DNA of 64,000 nt from Planotetraspora kaengkrachanensis (lineage in GTDB: Bacteria; Actinomycetota; Actinomycetes; Streptosporangiales; Streptosporangiaceae): NCBI RefSeq assembly GCF_016862895.1, contig NZ_BONV01000001.1:434001-498000 (forward strand), given 5' to 3'. The translations under genes and the position numbers were made by a program. This document shows positions 54,394 to 63,492 of this stretch, piece by piece (the stretch's first letter is position 1; every line of letters starts with the position of its first letter). The notes under the pieces were generated by a model. It worked only from the letters and a program-made list of their open reading frames with translations, had not been told where the DNA came from and made no database searches.

Positions 54394-54721
54394 CCCTCGC
54401 GACGGTCGGCATGTGCCCGACCAGCGCCGGCTCGTTCACCGTGCGGCGCGCGACGTCGAGAAGCACGGCCCGGCGCTCGGGGTCACTGCCAGGCGCGATC
54501 TCCGCTGCGGAAAACCCGTTGCCCCCGTCTCCGGCTGGGCGGGATGCTCAGTTCGGACACCGGCTGAACCTTCGGAAAGGAGCGGGTCATGCGCCACCGT
54601 CATCGCCGTCGTCGCGGTCACCGCGTCCTTCGCCGAATGCGCACGCCCTTCGACACCCATAGCTGACGCCCCCGGCGGAGCCTGCTCGGACTGGAGCGGC
54701 CTCGTTCACCCGGCGGGTCCC

Positions 54722-54796
54722 GGCGGGTGAGGGTGCTGGTGTGCCCGGCGGTTTCATACGCCGCTCTCGGCGGGTTCGATTCCCGCACCCGCTACC
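54722..54796 (+). tRNA. tRNA-like gene with an 8-base anticodon loop
   Basis: GGCGGGT pairs with ACCCGCT (one G-U) and GCGGG/CCCGC with TTCGATT makes a perfect T arm, ending ACC. The anticodon arm CGGCG/CGCCG encloses the eight bases GTTTCATA, so the anticodon is undetermined; the D arm is weak. No encoded CCA. It is either a tRNA with an expanded loop or a tRNA pseudogene. It lies 9 bases before the next tRNA. Confidence 0.55.
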
Positions 54797-54805
54797 TGGT
54801 TTCAC

Positions 54806-54878
54806 GCCTCTGTGGCGCAGTGGAAAGCGCGCCTGCTTGCGGAGCAGGAGGTCGCCGGTTCGATTCCAGCCAGAGGCA
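54806..54878 (+). tRNA. tRNA with anticodon GCG (Arg)
   Basis: GCCTCTG pairs perfectly with CAGAGGC, the D stem is GCGC/GCGC, the anticodon stem CCTGC/GCAGG holds loop TTGCGGA, anticodon GCG (CGC/CGU codons). The T stem GCCGG/CCAGC has one C-A mismatch. It ends A-CC without encoded CCA. Arg CGN codons are normally read by ICG, so a GCG anticodon is unusual in bacteria. Confidence 0.75.
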
Positions 54879-54896
54879 CCGTCTGACCAGCGGAAA

Positions 54897-54922
54897 GGCC
54901 ACTCCCAAGATCGGGAGTGGCC
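54897..54922 (+). terminator. Terminator after the tRNA pair
   Basis: GGCCACTCCC and GGGAGTGGCC pair perfectly (10 bp, loop AAGATC), 18 bases past the tRNA. Confidence 0.8.
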
Positions 54923-54957
54923 TGCTGGGCATCTAAGTGAGCGACTAAGGGCCTGTA

Positions 54958-55803
54958 TCAAAGTCGTTCAGACGGATGGTGAGGCGAGCCGATGGCGGAG
55001 AGCAGGGTCAGTTTCTCCGCAGTGGGCGTGCCAGGGGTGGGCGTGAAGAGGGCGAGGACCTGCGAGCGGTCGTCATCGAGGAGGGCCTGGCAGTCCAGCT
55101 CCAGCAGGCCGACCTCGAGGTGGGCGACGCGTTTGCGTCGGCTGCGGAGGACGGCGACTTCATGGTCGTCCCACAGGCCTGCGAACTCCGGGCTTTCCGC
55201 GCACAGGCGTCCGACCAGGTCGCGGGCTTTGGCGTCGTTGCGGCGAGCGTGGGCGGCGCGCAGGTCGGCGACCAGTATCCGGGACTCCTCCACTTGCAAC
55301 TGCGGCGGGTATGCCGTGCGCGCCCGTGGTGTGGTGAACCACTGGTAGACGACGTTGCGGGCCATGCCGGTGAGTTCGCGGTGGTCGCCGAAGACGGAGC
55401 GCGCCAGTTGGTTCTGCGCGATCGTTTCCCCGAGATCGGTCATGACCTGGGCCGGTATGTCGTGCAACCGGTCCACGACGCTCAGCAGGATCGGGGAGAC
55501 GTGGTCGTCACTGCGGGTGCGGTCGGGGACGTTGTGCCCAGCCAGACGGTAGAGGTGATCCCGCTCGTCGAGGGTGAGCCTCAGCGCGCGGGTCAGCGAT
55601 TTCAAGACGGCGAGCGACGGCTGCGGCGCACGGCGTTGTTCGAGCCGGGTGTAGTAGTCCGTGGAGATGCCCGCCATCTGTGCCACTTCCTCGCGGCGAA
55701 GCCCGGGCGTACGGCGCCGGACCGTCGGTGACATCCAGGTCTCGGAGGGAGTGAGTCTCTCCCTCCGCGTCCGCAGAAAGTGAGCCAGATTATGGGCATC
55801 CAT
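54958..55803 (-). CDS. XRE-family regulator, MmyB-like
   Basis: 281 residues, same family as 53566: FLRTRRERLTP, RRTPGLRREEVAQMAGISTDYYTRLEQRRAPQPSLAVLKSL (helix-turn-helix), then the ligand domain (VMTDLGETIAQNQLARSVFGD, RNVVYQWFTTPRARTAYPP, ALFTPTPGTPTAEKLTLLSAIG). It is divergent from the SDR gene at 55953, the usual MmyB arrangement with its target. It starts at ATG 55803. Confidence 0.9.
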   Translation of the reverse strand: MDAHNLAHFLRTRRERLTPSETWMSPTVRRRTPGLRREEVAQMAGISTDYYTRLEQRRAPQPSLAVLKSLTRALRLTLDERDHLYRLAGHNVPDRTRSDDHVSPILLSVVDRLHDIPAQVMTDLGETIAQNQLARSVFGDHRELTGMARNVVYQWFTTPRARTAYPPQLQVEESRILVADLRAAHARRNDAKARDLVGRLCAESPEFAGLWDDHEVAVLRSRRKRVAHLEVGLLELDCQALLDDDRSQVLALFTPTPGTPTAEKLTLLSAIGSPHHPSERL

Positions 55804-55952
55804 ATCTGCAGTATTCGCCTCTCAGAAAAGCCTTGCCAGGGACTGCGAATCCGTGGATGAGCGAACTCTGCCCGCAACCCGCATCGGGTCACACACTGAC
55901 GCTGCGGCCGAATCCGGCCGCGGACGATGCGATGTGGAAAGCGAGAGCGATC

Positions 55953-56825
55953 ATGGATACCCCTAACACCTCGAGTGGCTCGGCTTCGGCTCGGCCGCGT
56001 ACGTGGATGATCTCTGGCGCATCCCGGGGCCTGGGCCGGCAGTGGGCGCAGACCGTGCTGGAACGCGGTGACCGGGTCGTGGCGACGGCACGCGACGCGG
56101 CATCCCTGGAGCCTTTGGCAGAGCGCTACGGCGGCAACGTCCTGACGCTGGAGTCCGATGTCACCGATCCCGAGGCCGTCCGTGAAGCGGTTCGCACAGC
56201 CGAAGCCCGTTTCGGAGGGATCGACATCCTGGTCAACAACGCCGGCCACATGCTGATCGCTGCTGCCGAGGAGGTCACCGAGGATCAGGCCAAGGCGCAG
56301 ATGGACACCAACTTCTTCGGCGCGCTGTGGATGACCAGGGCGGTCCTGCCGGGGATGCGTGAGCGTCGCGCGGGCCGAATCCTTCAGGTGTCGTCGATCG
56401 GTGGCGTGGTGGCCTATCCGGCACTGGGTCTGTACCACGCGTCGAAGTGGGCCCTGGAGGCCTTCAGCCAGTCACTGGCGGCCGAGGTCGCTGCGTACGG
56501 CATCCATGTCACGCTCATCGAGCCGATCATGTTCCCCACCGGGCTGTTCGCGACCTCTCCCCAGGTCGACCCGACACCCGCCTACGAGCACGCCAGGAAG
56601 GCACTGTTCGAGCGTGACACCGAAATGAGGCCCGGCGATGTCGCCGCCACCGGACGTGCCCTCCTCGAACTGGCCGACGCGCCCGAACCGCCGCTGCGCG
56701 CCCTTTTCGGCGCAGGCGGCCTCGACGAACTGCACCAGGAGTACGCGAAGCGGCTCGAGGAGTGGCAGCGGTGGGAGGGCCTGTCCCGCACAGCGCAGGG
56801 GACCGCGACCGCGACCGGTGTGTGA
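55953..56825 (+). CDS. SDR family oxidoreductase
   Basis: 290 residues. SGASRGLGRQWAQTVLERGDRVVATARD is the NADP-type cofactor loop, NNAGHM and YHASK the catalytic positions (Tyr and Lys present). The C-terminal LIEPIMFPTGLF … ELHQEYAKRLEEWQRWEGLSR is typical of the oxidoreductase group paired with MmyB-like regulators. The substrate is unknown. ATG 55953 is preferred over the longer frame. The regulator at 54958 probably controls it. Confidence 0.9.
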   Translation: MDTPNTSSGSASARPRTWMISGASRGLGRQWAQTVLERGDRVVATARDAASLEPLAERYGGNVLTLESDVTDPEAVREAVRTAEARFGGIDILVNNAGHMLIAAAEEVTEDQAKAQMDTNFFGALWMTRAVLPGMRERRAGRILQVSSIGGVVAYPALGLYHASKWALEAFSQSLAAEVAAYGIHVTLIEPIMFPTGLFATSPQVDPTPAYEHARKALFERDTEMRPGDVAATGRALLELADAPEPPLRALFGAGGLDELHQEYAKRLEEWQRWEGLSRTAQGTATATGV

Positions 56826-56945
56826 CCCCTAAGAGCCCTCGGAACCTCCGAAGATGCGATCCATGGCCACGGCCCCGGACTGGATCACCGGCTGGTGCTT
56901 CAGTTGGCCAGCCGAGCGGAGGCCGACCTGGGGATCCCGGGCGGG

Positions 56946-57407
56946 TCAGAACGAGAAGTCCTTGACCACCGACCAGCCCCGCTCCACCGACCTGCCGTAG
57001 AAGGCTCGTAGGTCCTCGTGGTACCTAGCCAGGCGCTCCCGCAGCTCTTCATCCGAGTTGGACGAGGGCAGTTGCCGCCATCCCTGCCACCGGTCCGGGA
57101 ACGACACCCCCTCCAGATATGCCGCCGCGCGCGCCACTTCCGGTGGCTCGAGCACCGCGTGGCCCGGGCCGCCGCCGGGGTCCGGTATGTGCCGACCACC
57201 GAAGACGGGGAACTCCCCGTCGCCACCCGGCTCCGACCGGGGAGAGTAGAGCTCGTTCAGCTGGAAGAAGCCGCTCTCCAGCCATACTGCGTCTCCTGCC
57301 CGGACCCGTCGGCGCAGCTCGTCGAACTCCACATCGAATAGCGCCTCAAAGCCCGCCGCGTCCCCGGGCAGCCCGGAGGATTCGAGCCCTTGAAAGTAGA
57401 TCCACAT
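56946..57407 (-). CDS. DUF1877-like protein
   Basis: 153 residues. MWIYFQGLESSGLPGD, EPPEVARAAAYLEGVSFPDRW and ARYHEDLRAFYGRSVERGWSVVKDFSF resemble the DUF1877 family (small soluble proteins often beside polymorphic toxin/immunity genes). The assignment is from recall. GTG 57413 and TTG 57422 are alternative starts. No partner toxin is visible. Confidence 0.55.
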   Translation of the reverse strand: MWIYFQGLESSGLPGDAAGFEALFDVEFDELRRRVRAGDAVWLESGFFQLNELYSPRSEPGGDGEFPVFGGRHIPDPGGGPGHAVLEPPEVARAAAYLEGVSFPDRWQGWRQLPSSNSDEELRERLARYHEDLRAFYGRSVERGWSVVKDFSF

Positions 57408-57458
57408 ACTCACGCCCGGCAAACTACCCGGCGCCAGCCGCTGATCTTAGCCCGGCTC

Positions 57459-57592
57459 CTGCTCCGTCTCTGTTCCGCCGGAGCGTGAGAGATCCCCGAA
57501 ACTGTTGGCAACTGCTGGAACATGAAATCCCAGCTCAGGGCCGTTTCACTGACCGGCCGCAGGTCAGAGAAACGGCGCCCCGGCCTACAGGC
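57459..57592 (+). repeat. Dispersed ~140-bp repeat, copy 2
   Basis: It matches 23948-24090, 33 kb away. It lies in the gene-free stretch 57408-57627 in front of the 57628 gene's end. Confidence 0.9.
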
Positions 57593-57627
57593 GTACTTGT
57601 CCGATGGGCCCGCACCGGCCTATGGCT

Positions 57628-58083
57628 TCAAGAACGCGAAGATCCGATCACACCTACCCACGCTTTTCTGTATCGATCTTCGACAACGGATATGAAAGTG
57701 TCATATGTATCGTCCTCATCTGAACTTCCGGAAGCAATGAAGACTGTGGCATTTGCTTTCCAGATGAGAATTCGCCAACCTTGATCGGCGTCCCAATACG
57801 GCTCAGTGACGGTTCCGAGTGGGATGTCGTGCAACGTCCAGTTGCTGATGTCCTCTTCCGCGTTGCCCCACCAGGGGAACTCGATGCACACATCGATGCC
57901 GGAATCCACGAGCCGAAGTACAGTTCCGAGTCCACCAGCCCTCGCTGCAACCTCGATCGAGAAGTCCGAGGCCACTCGGAATCGACCAGGATCTATCGAC
58001 GGGATCTCCCGAAAATCCTGGATGGTCAACTGCGTCCTACCGCGACCCTCGGAGGCCGAAGGTGGGATGTCGATTCCCGTCAC
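57628..58083 (-). CDS. Hypothetical protein coupled to a small membrane protein
   Basis: 151 residues from GTG 58083. IQDFREIPSIDPGRFRV, CIEFPWWGNAEEDISNWTLHDIPLGTVTEPYWDADQGWRILIW and SDEDDTYDTFISVVEDRYRKAW are acidic, aromatic-rich; the style resembles immunity proteins but no family is recognised. Its GTG overlaps the TGA of the membrane gene at 58080-58082, so the pair is coupled. GC is lower than in neighbours. ATG 58107 is an alternative start. Confidence 0.6.
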   Translation of the reverse strand: MTGIDIPPSASEGRGRTQLTIQDFREIPSIDPGRFRVASDFSIEVAARAGGLGTVLRLVDSGIDVCIEFPWWGNAEEDISNWTLHDIPLGTVTEPYWDADQGWRILIWKANATVFIASGSSDEDDTYDTFISVVEDRYRKAWVGVIGSSRS

Positions 58084-58268
58084 CCGCGAAGCCGGACGGC
58101 ATTGCACTCAGCTCTCAAGGGTGCTCCTGACGTCCAGGTATCGACAATCGCCTGCCCGATGCCATCCCCGCATTTCGCCCATGTGATGACATCGCGGGCA
58201 AATATGGTTACGAACGTGACAACCCCGCCGGTGATCGCGACAGCGAGGACCTTCTGGGACGTCTTCAT
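58080..58268 (-). CDS. Small single-helix membrane protein
   Basis: 62 residues: a basic start (MKTSQK), one helix (LAVAITGGVVTFVTIFARDVI), then a short outside part with two Cys (KCGDGIG, RAECNAV). AGGGGG lies 9 bases before the ATG. It is co-translated with 57628. Function unknown. Confidence 0.6.
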   Translation of the reverse strand: MKTSQKVLAVAITGGVVTFVTIFARDVITWAKCGDGIGQAIVDTWTSGAPLRAECNAVRLRG

Positions 58269-58401
58269 CGGGCCGTGCCCCCTGCATACTTGCGATACCT
58301 GCCGCAACGTACAGTCCCAGGCCCGTCAGAGCCAACGCAAGCTAGGGCGTGCCCGTGCCGTACGGTCGTCGGCCTGCTGGCGCTCCGGAGGTCCGCGGAG
58401 G

Positions 58402-60054
58402 CTACGGACGCCTGTCTGTCAGCGGAAGCCGGAGGACGAACCGGGCACCACGCGGTGAGTCTTCGATCGTGAGGGTCCCGTTGTGGGCGTGGGCGATGTC
58501 GCGCGAGATGGCCAGGCCGAGCCCGCTGCCTCCCGGCTCCCTGCGCCGGCCCTCGTCCAGTCGGACGAAGCGCTCGAAGACGCGCTCTCGGTCCTGCGGC
58601 GCGATTCCAGCACCGTCGTCGCACACGGTGACGACGACCGAGCCCTCCACTCGTCCCACGGCGACGTGAACCCTTTTCTCCGCGTGCCGCCGGGCGTTGA
58701 CCAGGAGGTTGTCGATGACCCGGATCAGCTGGATCCGGTTGCCGAGAACGTTCACATCCCGGCCCGCGTCGACGTGGACCGGCACGCCACCCGCCATGGC
58801 CGCCACCTCCTTGGCCACCAGCGCGCCGACGTCGATCGGCTCGTAGGCGGCCGGCCCTCCGGCACGGAGGCGAGCCAGCACCAGCAGGTCGTCGACGATC
58901 CTCTCCAGCCGATCGGTGACCGCCAGCGCCTCCCTGATGGTCTCGTGCGGGTCGACGTCTGCGGGGTAGAGCACCGCCTCCTCGAGCCGGGCGCGGAGAC
59001 CGGCGAGCGGCGTTCTGAGCTCGTGAGAGGTGGAGGAGGCGAACCGACGTTGCTCCTTGAACATGTCCGCGTTGTCCACCGCGAGCCCGGCCCGGCTGGC
59101 GATGTCGCCGATAAGGGATAGATCAGCCGAGTCGTACACCGGGGAGGTCTCGTATCGGGCCAGGGTGAGCGCGCCCACCACCCGGCGCGGCGTACGCAGC
59201 GGCGCGACGATGACCGAATGGGCACCCAACTCCTCGTACGGCCGCCGCCGCCGGACGCTGTACTCCTCCAGGTCGATTCGCTCGGCCAGATCCTCAGGGC
59301 CGAACAGCACCGCGGGGCCGCCGCGCAGCACTTGCGCCATCGGCGCCTGGGAGGTCTCAGGAAACGCCGGAAGCGGCCCCTCCCACTGCTTGTACTCGAC
59401 ACCGCTCCGGCCCTGCTTGACCACGACCGCAACCCTGTCCACCCCGTCGCCGCTGGGGCCGAGCAGGTCGATCGTCGCCCAGTCGGCCAGCCGGGGCACC
59501 ACCAGACGCGACAGCCGCCGCAGCGCCTCATCCACCTTCAGGGTGGAGGCCAGCACGGTGCTGATCTCGGCCATCAGCGACAACCGGTCGGTCAGCTTCC
59601 CCAGTGCCGCCAGGGCGGCCGCCTGCTTGTGTTCCACGGCCTTGTGCCGCGACAGGTCGTAGAACAGGACCACCGAGCCCATCTCCTTGCCCCCGCCCAA
59701 CGGGAGCGGGGCCGCCATCACGCCCACGGGGATCAGGTCTCCGGATCCGCGGGTGAACCACGCCTCCTCGCTGCGGACGTACACCCCTTCGGCGAACGCG
59801 GCCAGAATCTGGCAGTCCTCCCGGGCCATCGGGCTTCCGTCGGCGTAGCGGTGCAGCAGGTCGTGGGGGTCAACCCCGATCAACTGCCGTGCGGGACGAT
59901 CGAGCAACCTCTCGGCATACGGATTGACCAGGAGGATCTTCCCCGCATGGTCGACCACGTACAAACCCACACGCAGACCGTGGAACAGGGCTCTGACGAG
60001 TTCCTCGCTGAACCCATACCCCGCCCAGTCCTCCAGGCCGTCGCTGGCTGTCAT
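58402..60054 (-). CDS. PAS-GAF sensor histidine kinase (soluble, orphan)
   Basis: 550 residues. A PAS domain (FHGLRVGLYVVDHAGKILLVNPYAERLLDR), a GAF domain (AALAALGKLTDRLSLMAEISTVLASTLKVDEALRRL…GDIASRAGLAVDNADMFKEQ), HisKA with FASSTSHELRTPLAGLR and HATPase (IDNLLVNARRHAE, GAGIAPQDRERVFERF, GSGLGLAISRDIA). No membrane helices. No response regulator is adjacent. GGGGGAAA precedes ATG 60054. The domain order suggests redox, light or small-ligand sensing. Confidence 0.9.
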   Translation of the reverse strand: MTASDGLEDWAGYGFSEELVRALFHGLRVGLYVVDHAGKILLVNPYAERLLDRPARQLIGVDPHDLLHRYADGSPMAREDCQILAAFAEGVYVRSEEAWFTRGSGDLIPVGVMAAPLPLGGGKEMGSVVLFYDLSRHKAVEHKQAAALAALGKLTDRLSLMAEISTVLASTLKVDEALRRLSRLVVPRLADWATIDLLGPSGDGVDRVAVVVKQGRSGVEYKQWEGPLPAFPETSQAPMAQVLRGGPAVLFGPEDLAERIDLEEYSVRRRRPYEELGAHSVIVAPLRTPRRVVGALTLARYETSPVYDSADLSLIGDIASRAGLAVDNADMFKEQRRFASSTSHELRTPLAGLRARLEEAVLYPADVDPHETIREALAVTDRLERIVDDLLVLARLRAGGPAAYEPIDVGALVAKEVAAMAGGVPVHVDAGRDVNVLGNRIQLIRVIDNLLVNARRHAEKRVHVAVGRVEGSVVVTVCDDGAGIAPQDRERVFERFVRLDEGRRREPGGSGLGLAISRDIAHAHNGTLTIEDSPRGARFVLRLPLTDRRP

Positions 60055-60264
60055 GGCGGTTTCCCCCTTACCCACCACCTGTCAAACCCGCCCAAACGGC
60101 GAACAATCTCTTAAGGGTATGTATCTCGAAAGCGACTGCTGTTTGTGCTGGGGAGATCCTTCATAGATCGTTTTCGACCCACGAGGCGCGCCCCCATGAC
60201 TCTCGAACGCACGTGCGGCTGTGGGAAGGCTGGGGTGGGCGCACCCACGCTGCAGCACCGCAGG

Positions 60265-60798
60265 CTAACGTCGAGGCCGCCGCTCGATGACTTTCGCGTG
60301 TACGAGCGCGCCGACGAGCTCGATACGGAGAAGGGGATCGGCAGCGGCGTCCCTGGAGTGAAGCTTGACCTTGGAGTAGGTGCGGTTGAGCCCGTCGGCG
60401 TTGGTCACGATGCCCGGCGCGCCGACGATGAGCAGCTTGCTGTGCACCATCTCCGCGTCGATGCGCAGGACGCTCGCGGTGATCACGGCATGGGTGAAGT
60501 CGAGGGTGACCCTGGCATGTTGGGTGCGGAGCCTGATGCGCCCGGGCACCCGCCAGTGCCCGTCCTTCACGTACTTGCCGCCCCCCTGCTCGAGCACGAG
60601 TACGTCGTCGGCCGCAGGCCAGAGGTCGGCGGTGAGTCCGGCCAGCTCGCGGAGCGTCCGGGCCGCCAGCGCACGCTCCAGCCGGGTGTCGAGTTCCTCG
60701 GCATCGAGTCGGCCTTCACCGGCGGCGATCCGCAACGCGTCCACGACACGGTCCCGATCCCCGTGCGATGCCCGCAGATCGGGCAGATCATCCGACAT
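60265..60798 (-). CDS. DUF1707 domain protein (SHOCT-like, cell-wall-active DUF2154 type tail)
   Basis: 177 residues. LRASHGDRDRVVDALRIAAGEGRLDAEELDTRLERALAARTLRELAGLTADL is DUF1707, common in actinomycetes. The rest (LRTQHARVTLDFTHAVITASVLRIDAEMVHSKLLIVGAPGIV…DPLLRIELVGALVHAKVI) is a right-handed beta structure like that of LiaF-type proteins. No membrane helix here. Role unknown. It starts at ATG 60798. Confidence 0.88.
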   Translation of the reverse strand: MSDDLPDLRASHGDRDRVVDALRIAAGEGRLDAEELDTRLERALAARTLRELAGLTADLWPAADDVLVLEQGGGKYVKDGHWRVPGRIRLRTQHARVTLDFTHAVITASVLRIDAEMVHSKLLIVGAPGIVTNADGLNRTYSKVKLHSRDAAADPLLRIELVGALVHAKVIERRPRR

Positions 60799-60895
60799 GG
60801 CAAGCACGCTAGCAAGGTAACCGGCACCCGGCCATCGGTTCCGATCATGGTTCTTCAACGTCGCCGTCGCCTGGTGCCGGGGTGCGGCGGGTCGG

Positions 60896-62185
60896 TCAGG
60901 TGCCGTCGCCGAAGGCGGCGACCACGGCGGCGGCCTGCTCGACGCCGTGCACGGCGGAGGCATCGCCTACGGCGGCGTAGACCGCGCGCTGCCAGTCCAG
61001 GGCGGCGGTCACGTTGTCGCGGACCTTCCCGTCGATCATCGCGTGCGGCAGGAGTTGCCCGACGACGCCGGTGAGCCAGTTGGCGGCGTCGACGGCGGCG
61101 CTCCACTCGCCCCTCTCGCCGCGCCGCTGCCCGAAGTTGAGCAGCACCGACAGCCACTCGACGCCGAAGTGCGCGAACTGGTAGCGCATGTTGACGTCGC
61201 CGCGGTACGACGCCCAGGCGAACAGGGCGTGCGCCTCGAGGCCGCAGAGCCGTTCGTAGGACGGGTCCGCGCCCATGGCGGTCTGGAACTGCAGCTCGCC
61301 GAGGACCGCGCCGTATCCGGCGCCGACGCTGTGGTTCACCCGTTGCGCCGGGACCAGCAGTCGCACCTCGGTCGGCGGGGCGGTCAGCACGTCGACGTAG
61401 CGCTGCTGGTCGTTGTGGGTGAGCACGGTGGCGAGGGACGGCTGGGACGCCAGGACGTCGGCGACCGCCTCGTCGGTGACTCTGAACCCGTCGTCTCCGG
61501 TGACCGTGGCGAACCACGTCGCCGCCTCCGCCGGCCCGGTACGGCCCGCCGCGGTGTGCAGCAGCGCGGCGAGCGGGGCGGCGATGTGCAGGGTCTGCGC
61601 GTCGGCCAGGGTCAGGGCCAGCGGGCCGCCGGGGCCGAAGCCGCTGACGACCTCGCGGATCGCCCAGTCGGCCGCGGCGACGACCAGATCCGGGTCGCCC
61701 AGGACGGCGTGCTGCACCTGGGCGGCGTGCGCGACGATCCGGGCGGCGTCGAGGCGGCGGGGCGAGCGAGGCACGTCGTCGACCCGGTCGAGGCTGTCCA
61801 TGACGGCGCGTTGGGCGTCGGCGACCGCCGACAGCGGGCGGTCGCCGTGCGCATGCACCCGGGCCCGGCGGATCACCACGTCGGTCACCAGTTGGCCGGC
61901 GCCGGGGCCGAGCTCCGCGTAGACCGACTCCGCCTCGTCCAGCGCCGTCACCGCCTCGGTGAACCGTTCACGCTGGCGTTCCCACTCGCCGATCGCATAG
62001 AGCATCGCGCCGAGCTGGAGCGCGACGTCGCGGTCCGGCCGGCCGGTGCCGATCATCCCCCGGACCAGGTCGCACGCCTCCTGTAACCGGTCCACCGCCC
62101 CGGCCACGTCCCCGGCGGCGAAACGACGCTTCGCCTCGGTGTCCAACGTGACGACCCGTTCCCGCACCCGGCGTTCGGACTCCAC
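60896..62185 (-). CDS. Hypothetical TPR-like helical protein, 429 aa
   Basis: From GTG 62185. Repeated helices of ~35 residues (AAGDVAGAVDRLQEACDLVRGMIGTG, ERFTEAVTALDEAESVYAELGPGAGQLVTDVVIRRARVHAHG, PAEAATWFATVTGDD) suggest a TPR-like solenoid. No catalytic motif is seen. I do not recognise the family beyond that. It lies 97 bases upstream of DUF1707 and may share a transcript. Confidence 0.65.
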   Translation of the reverse strand: MESERRVRERVVTLDTEAKRRFAAGDVAGAVDRLQEACDLVRGMIGTGRPDRDVALQLGAMLYAIGEWERQRERFTEAVTALDEAESVYAELGPGAGQLVTDVVIRRARVHAHGDRPLSAVADAQRAVMDSLDRVDDVPRSPRRLDAARIVAHAAQVQHAVLGDPDLVVAAADWAIREVVSGFGPGGPLALTLADAQTLHIAAPLAALLHTAAGRTGPAEAATWFATVTGDDGFRVTDEAVADVLASQPSLATVLTHNDQQRYVDVLTAPPTEVRLLVPAQRVNHSVGAGYGAVLGELQFQTAMGADPSYERLCGLEAHALFAWASYRGDVNMRYQFAHFGVEWLSVLLNFGQRRGERGEWSAAVDAANWLTGVVGQLLPHAMIDGKVRDNVTAALDWQRAVYAAVGDASAVHGVEQAAAVVAAFGDGT

Positions 62186-62269
62186 ACGGGAACGCTACCG
62201 CCGGATGATCCACTGGTCACTACCCGAGCAGCCCCACGGCGAGGACCAGGCGGGCGCGAAAGCGAGTCG

Positions 62270-63001
62270 CTAGTCGCCTTCCGCCGTGTCGTAAATCCCC
62301 ACGGACCACAGACCCGGCTGCCGGCCGACCGCGGCCGCGAGCCGTTCCGGGTTCTCGGTGATCGTCATCACCGTGAACTTCCCGTCGCACGTGCCCCGCT
62401 TCGGGTCGGGGACCTTGCACTTCCCGTACTCGGCGACCGGCGCGTCTGCGGGAAACACCCAGATATCCACGATTTGCACTTGGCCAACCCATCCCGGGTA
62501 CGTCTCAGAATGTTGGGTATCGAGACCGTGGCCTTTGGCCGCGAACCTGTCACCACATCGGCTGAACGCGCTCCCGTCGCCTAATTCCAACACCCAGTCC
62601 TTCGGATCGGCACATCGAATGACCGTGCCGGTTCGGTTGCTGGTCGGCCGGAACGCCACCCTCACCCTCTGTCCCACGAACTGGTAAGTCTGCGAGTAGA
62701 TCAGCGACAGCTTGTCCCCGTTTGCTTTCACCGTCTCGGGCATCTCGACGCCGGTGGATACGCGCGCAGAGGTCGCCGGCTTCGCCGTGGTGTCCCTGTC
62801 CAGCAAGGGAAGGGTGACCCCGAACACGCCGGTGACGGCCGCGACGACTCCGACCACTGCCGCACCCGCGGCGATACGTCTACGCAGCCGCATCGCGCGT
62901 CCTTCCTTCACGATCTCGGCCACGAGGAAATGCCAGCCCGGACCCTCGGCGCTGCGTTCGGCCAGTACGGTGCGCAGATCGTTCTCGGTGACATGACTCA
63001 T
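62270..63001 (-). CDS. Membrane protein coupled to a SigE-type sigma factor (likely anti-sigma)
   Basis: 243 residues. A cytosolic N-terminus (MSHVTENDLRTVLAERSAEGPGWHF), one helix (RRRIAAGAAVVGVVAAVTGVFGVTL) and an outside domain (VRVAFRPTSNRTGTVIRCADPKDWVLELGDGSAFSRCGDRF). Its ATG overlaps the sigma gene's TGA (ATGA). One helix with an N-terminal cytosolic part fits an anti-sigma factor, but no zinc motif is seen, so this is inferred from context. Confidence 0.7.
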   Translation of the reverse strand: MSHVTENDLRTVLAERSAEGPGWHFLVAEIVKEGRAMRLRRRIAAGAAVVGVVAAVTGVFGVTLPLLDRDTTAKPATSARVSTGVEMPETVKANGDKLSLIYSQTYQFVGQRVRVAFRPTSNRTGTVIRCADPKDWVLELGDGSAFSRCGDRFAAKGHGLDTQHSETYPGWVGQVQIVDIWVFPADAPVAEYGKCKVPDPKRGTCDGKFTVMTITENPERLAAAVGRQPGLWSVGIYDTAEGD

Positions 63002-63492
63002 CTCGTCGCCTCCGGTTGCAGATCCTGGACTTCTGGAGTCACGCGTAGCCGTGCCAGCGCCCTGCCGAGTTGCGTCTTCACGGTTCCCAGCGAGCATCCG
63101 AGAGTGTCCGCCACCTGCTGCATGGTCATCTCGTCGAAATAGTGCAGGACGATCACCGTGCGCTGCCGCCTCGATAAGGTGCCGATCGCAGCCCACAGGG
63201 TGTCGCGGTCCACCACGGTCCCGGAGAAATCACGCTCCGATCGTTCCGGGACCGCCTCTGTGGGCACTTCTCCCCGCCAACTCCTGCGCCACCAGGAGGT
63301 GTGCGTGTTGACGATGATCCGGTAGACGTACCGGTCGGGATCTTCCTCGATCCTGCGCCACACCGCCCACGCCTTGGCCAGTGAGGTCTGCACGAGATCC
63401 TCTGCCACCGCCCAGTCCCGGGTGAGCAGGTACGCCGTCCGGCACAACCGGTCGTGTCGATGTGCGACGTACTCGGCGAAACCATTCGCCAT
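62998..63492 (-). CDS. SigE-family RNA polymerase sigma factor (ECF)
   Basis: 164 residues. FAEYVAHRHDRLCRTAYLLTRDWAVAEDLVQTSLAKAWAVWRRIEEDPDRYVYRIIVNTHTSWWRRSW is region 2; IGTLSRRQRTVIVLHYFDEMTMQQVADTLGCSLGTVKTQLGRALARLR is region 4. This is the SigE/SCO-type ECF group common in actinomycetes, usually paired with a membrane anti-sigma; the gene at 62270 fills that role. It starts at ATG 63492. Confidence 0.92.
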   Translation of the reverse strand: MANGFAEYVAHRHDRLCRTAYLLTRDWAVAEDLVQTSLAKAWAVWRRIEEDPDRYVYRIIVNTHTSWWRRSWRGEVPTEAVPERSERDFSGTVVDRDTLWAAIGTLSRRQRTVIVLHYFDEMTMQQVADTLGCSLGTVKTQLGRALARLRVTPEVQDLQPEATR

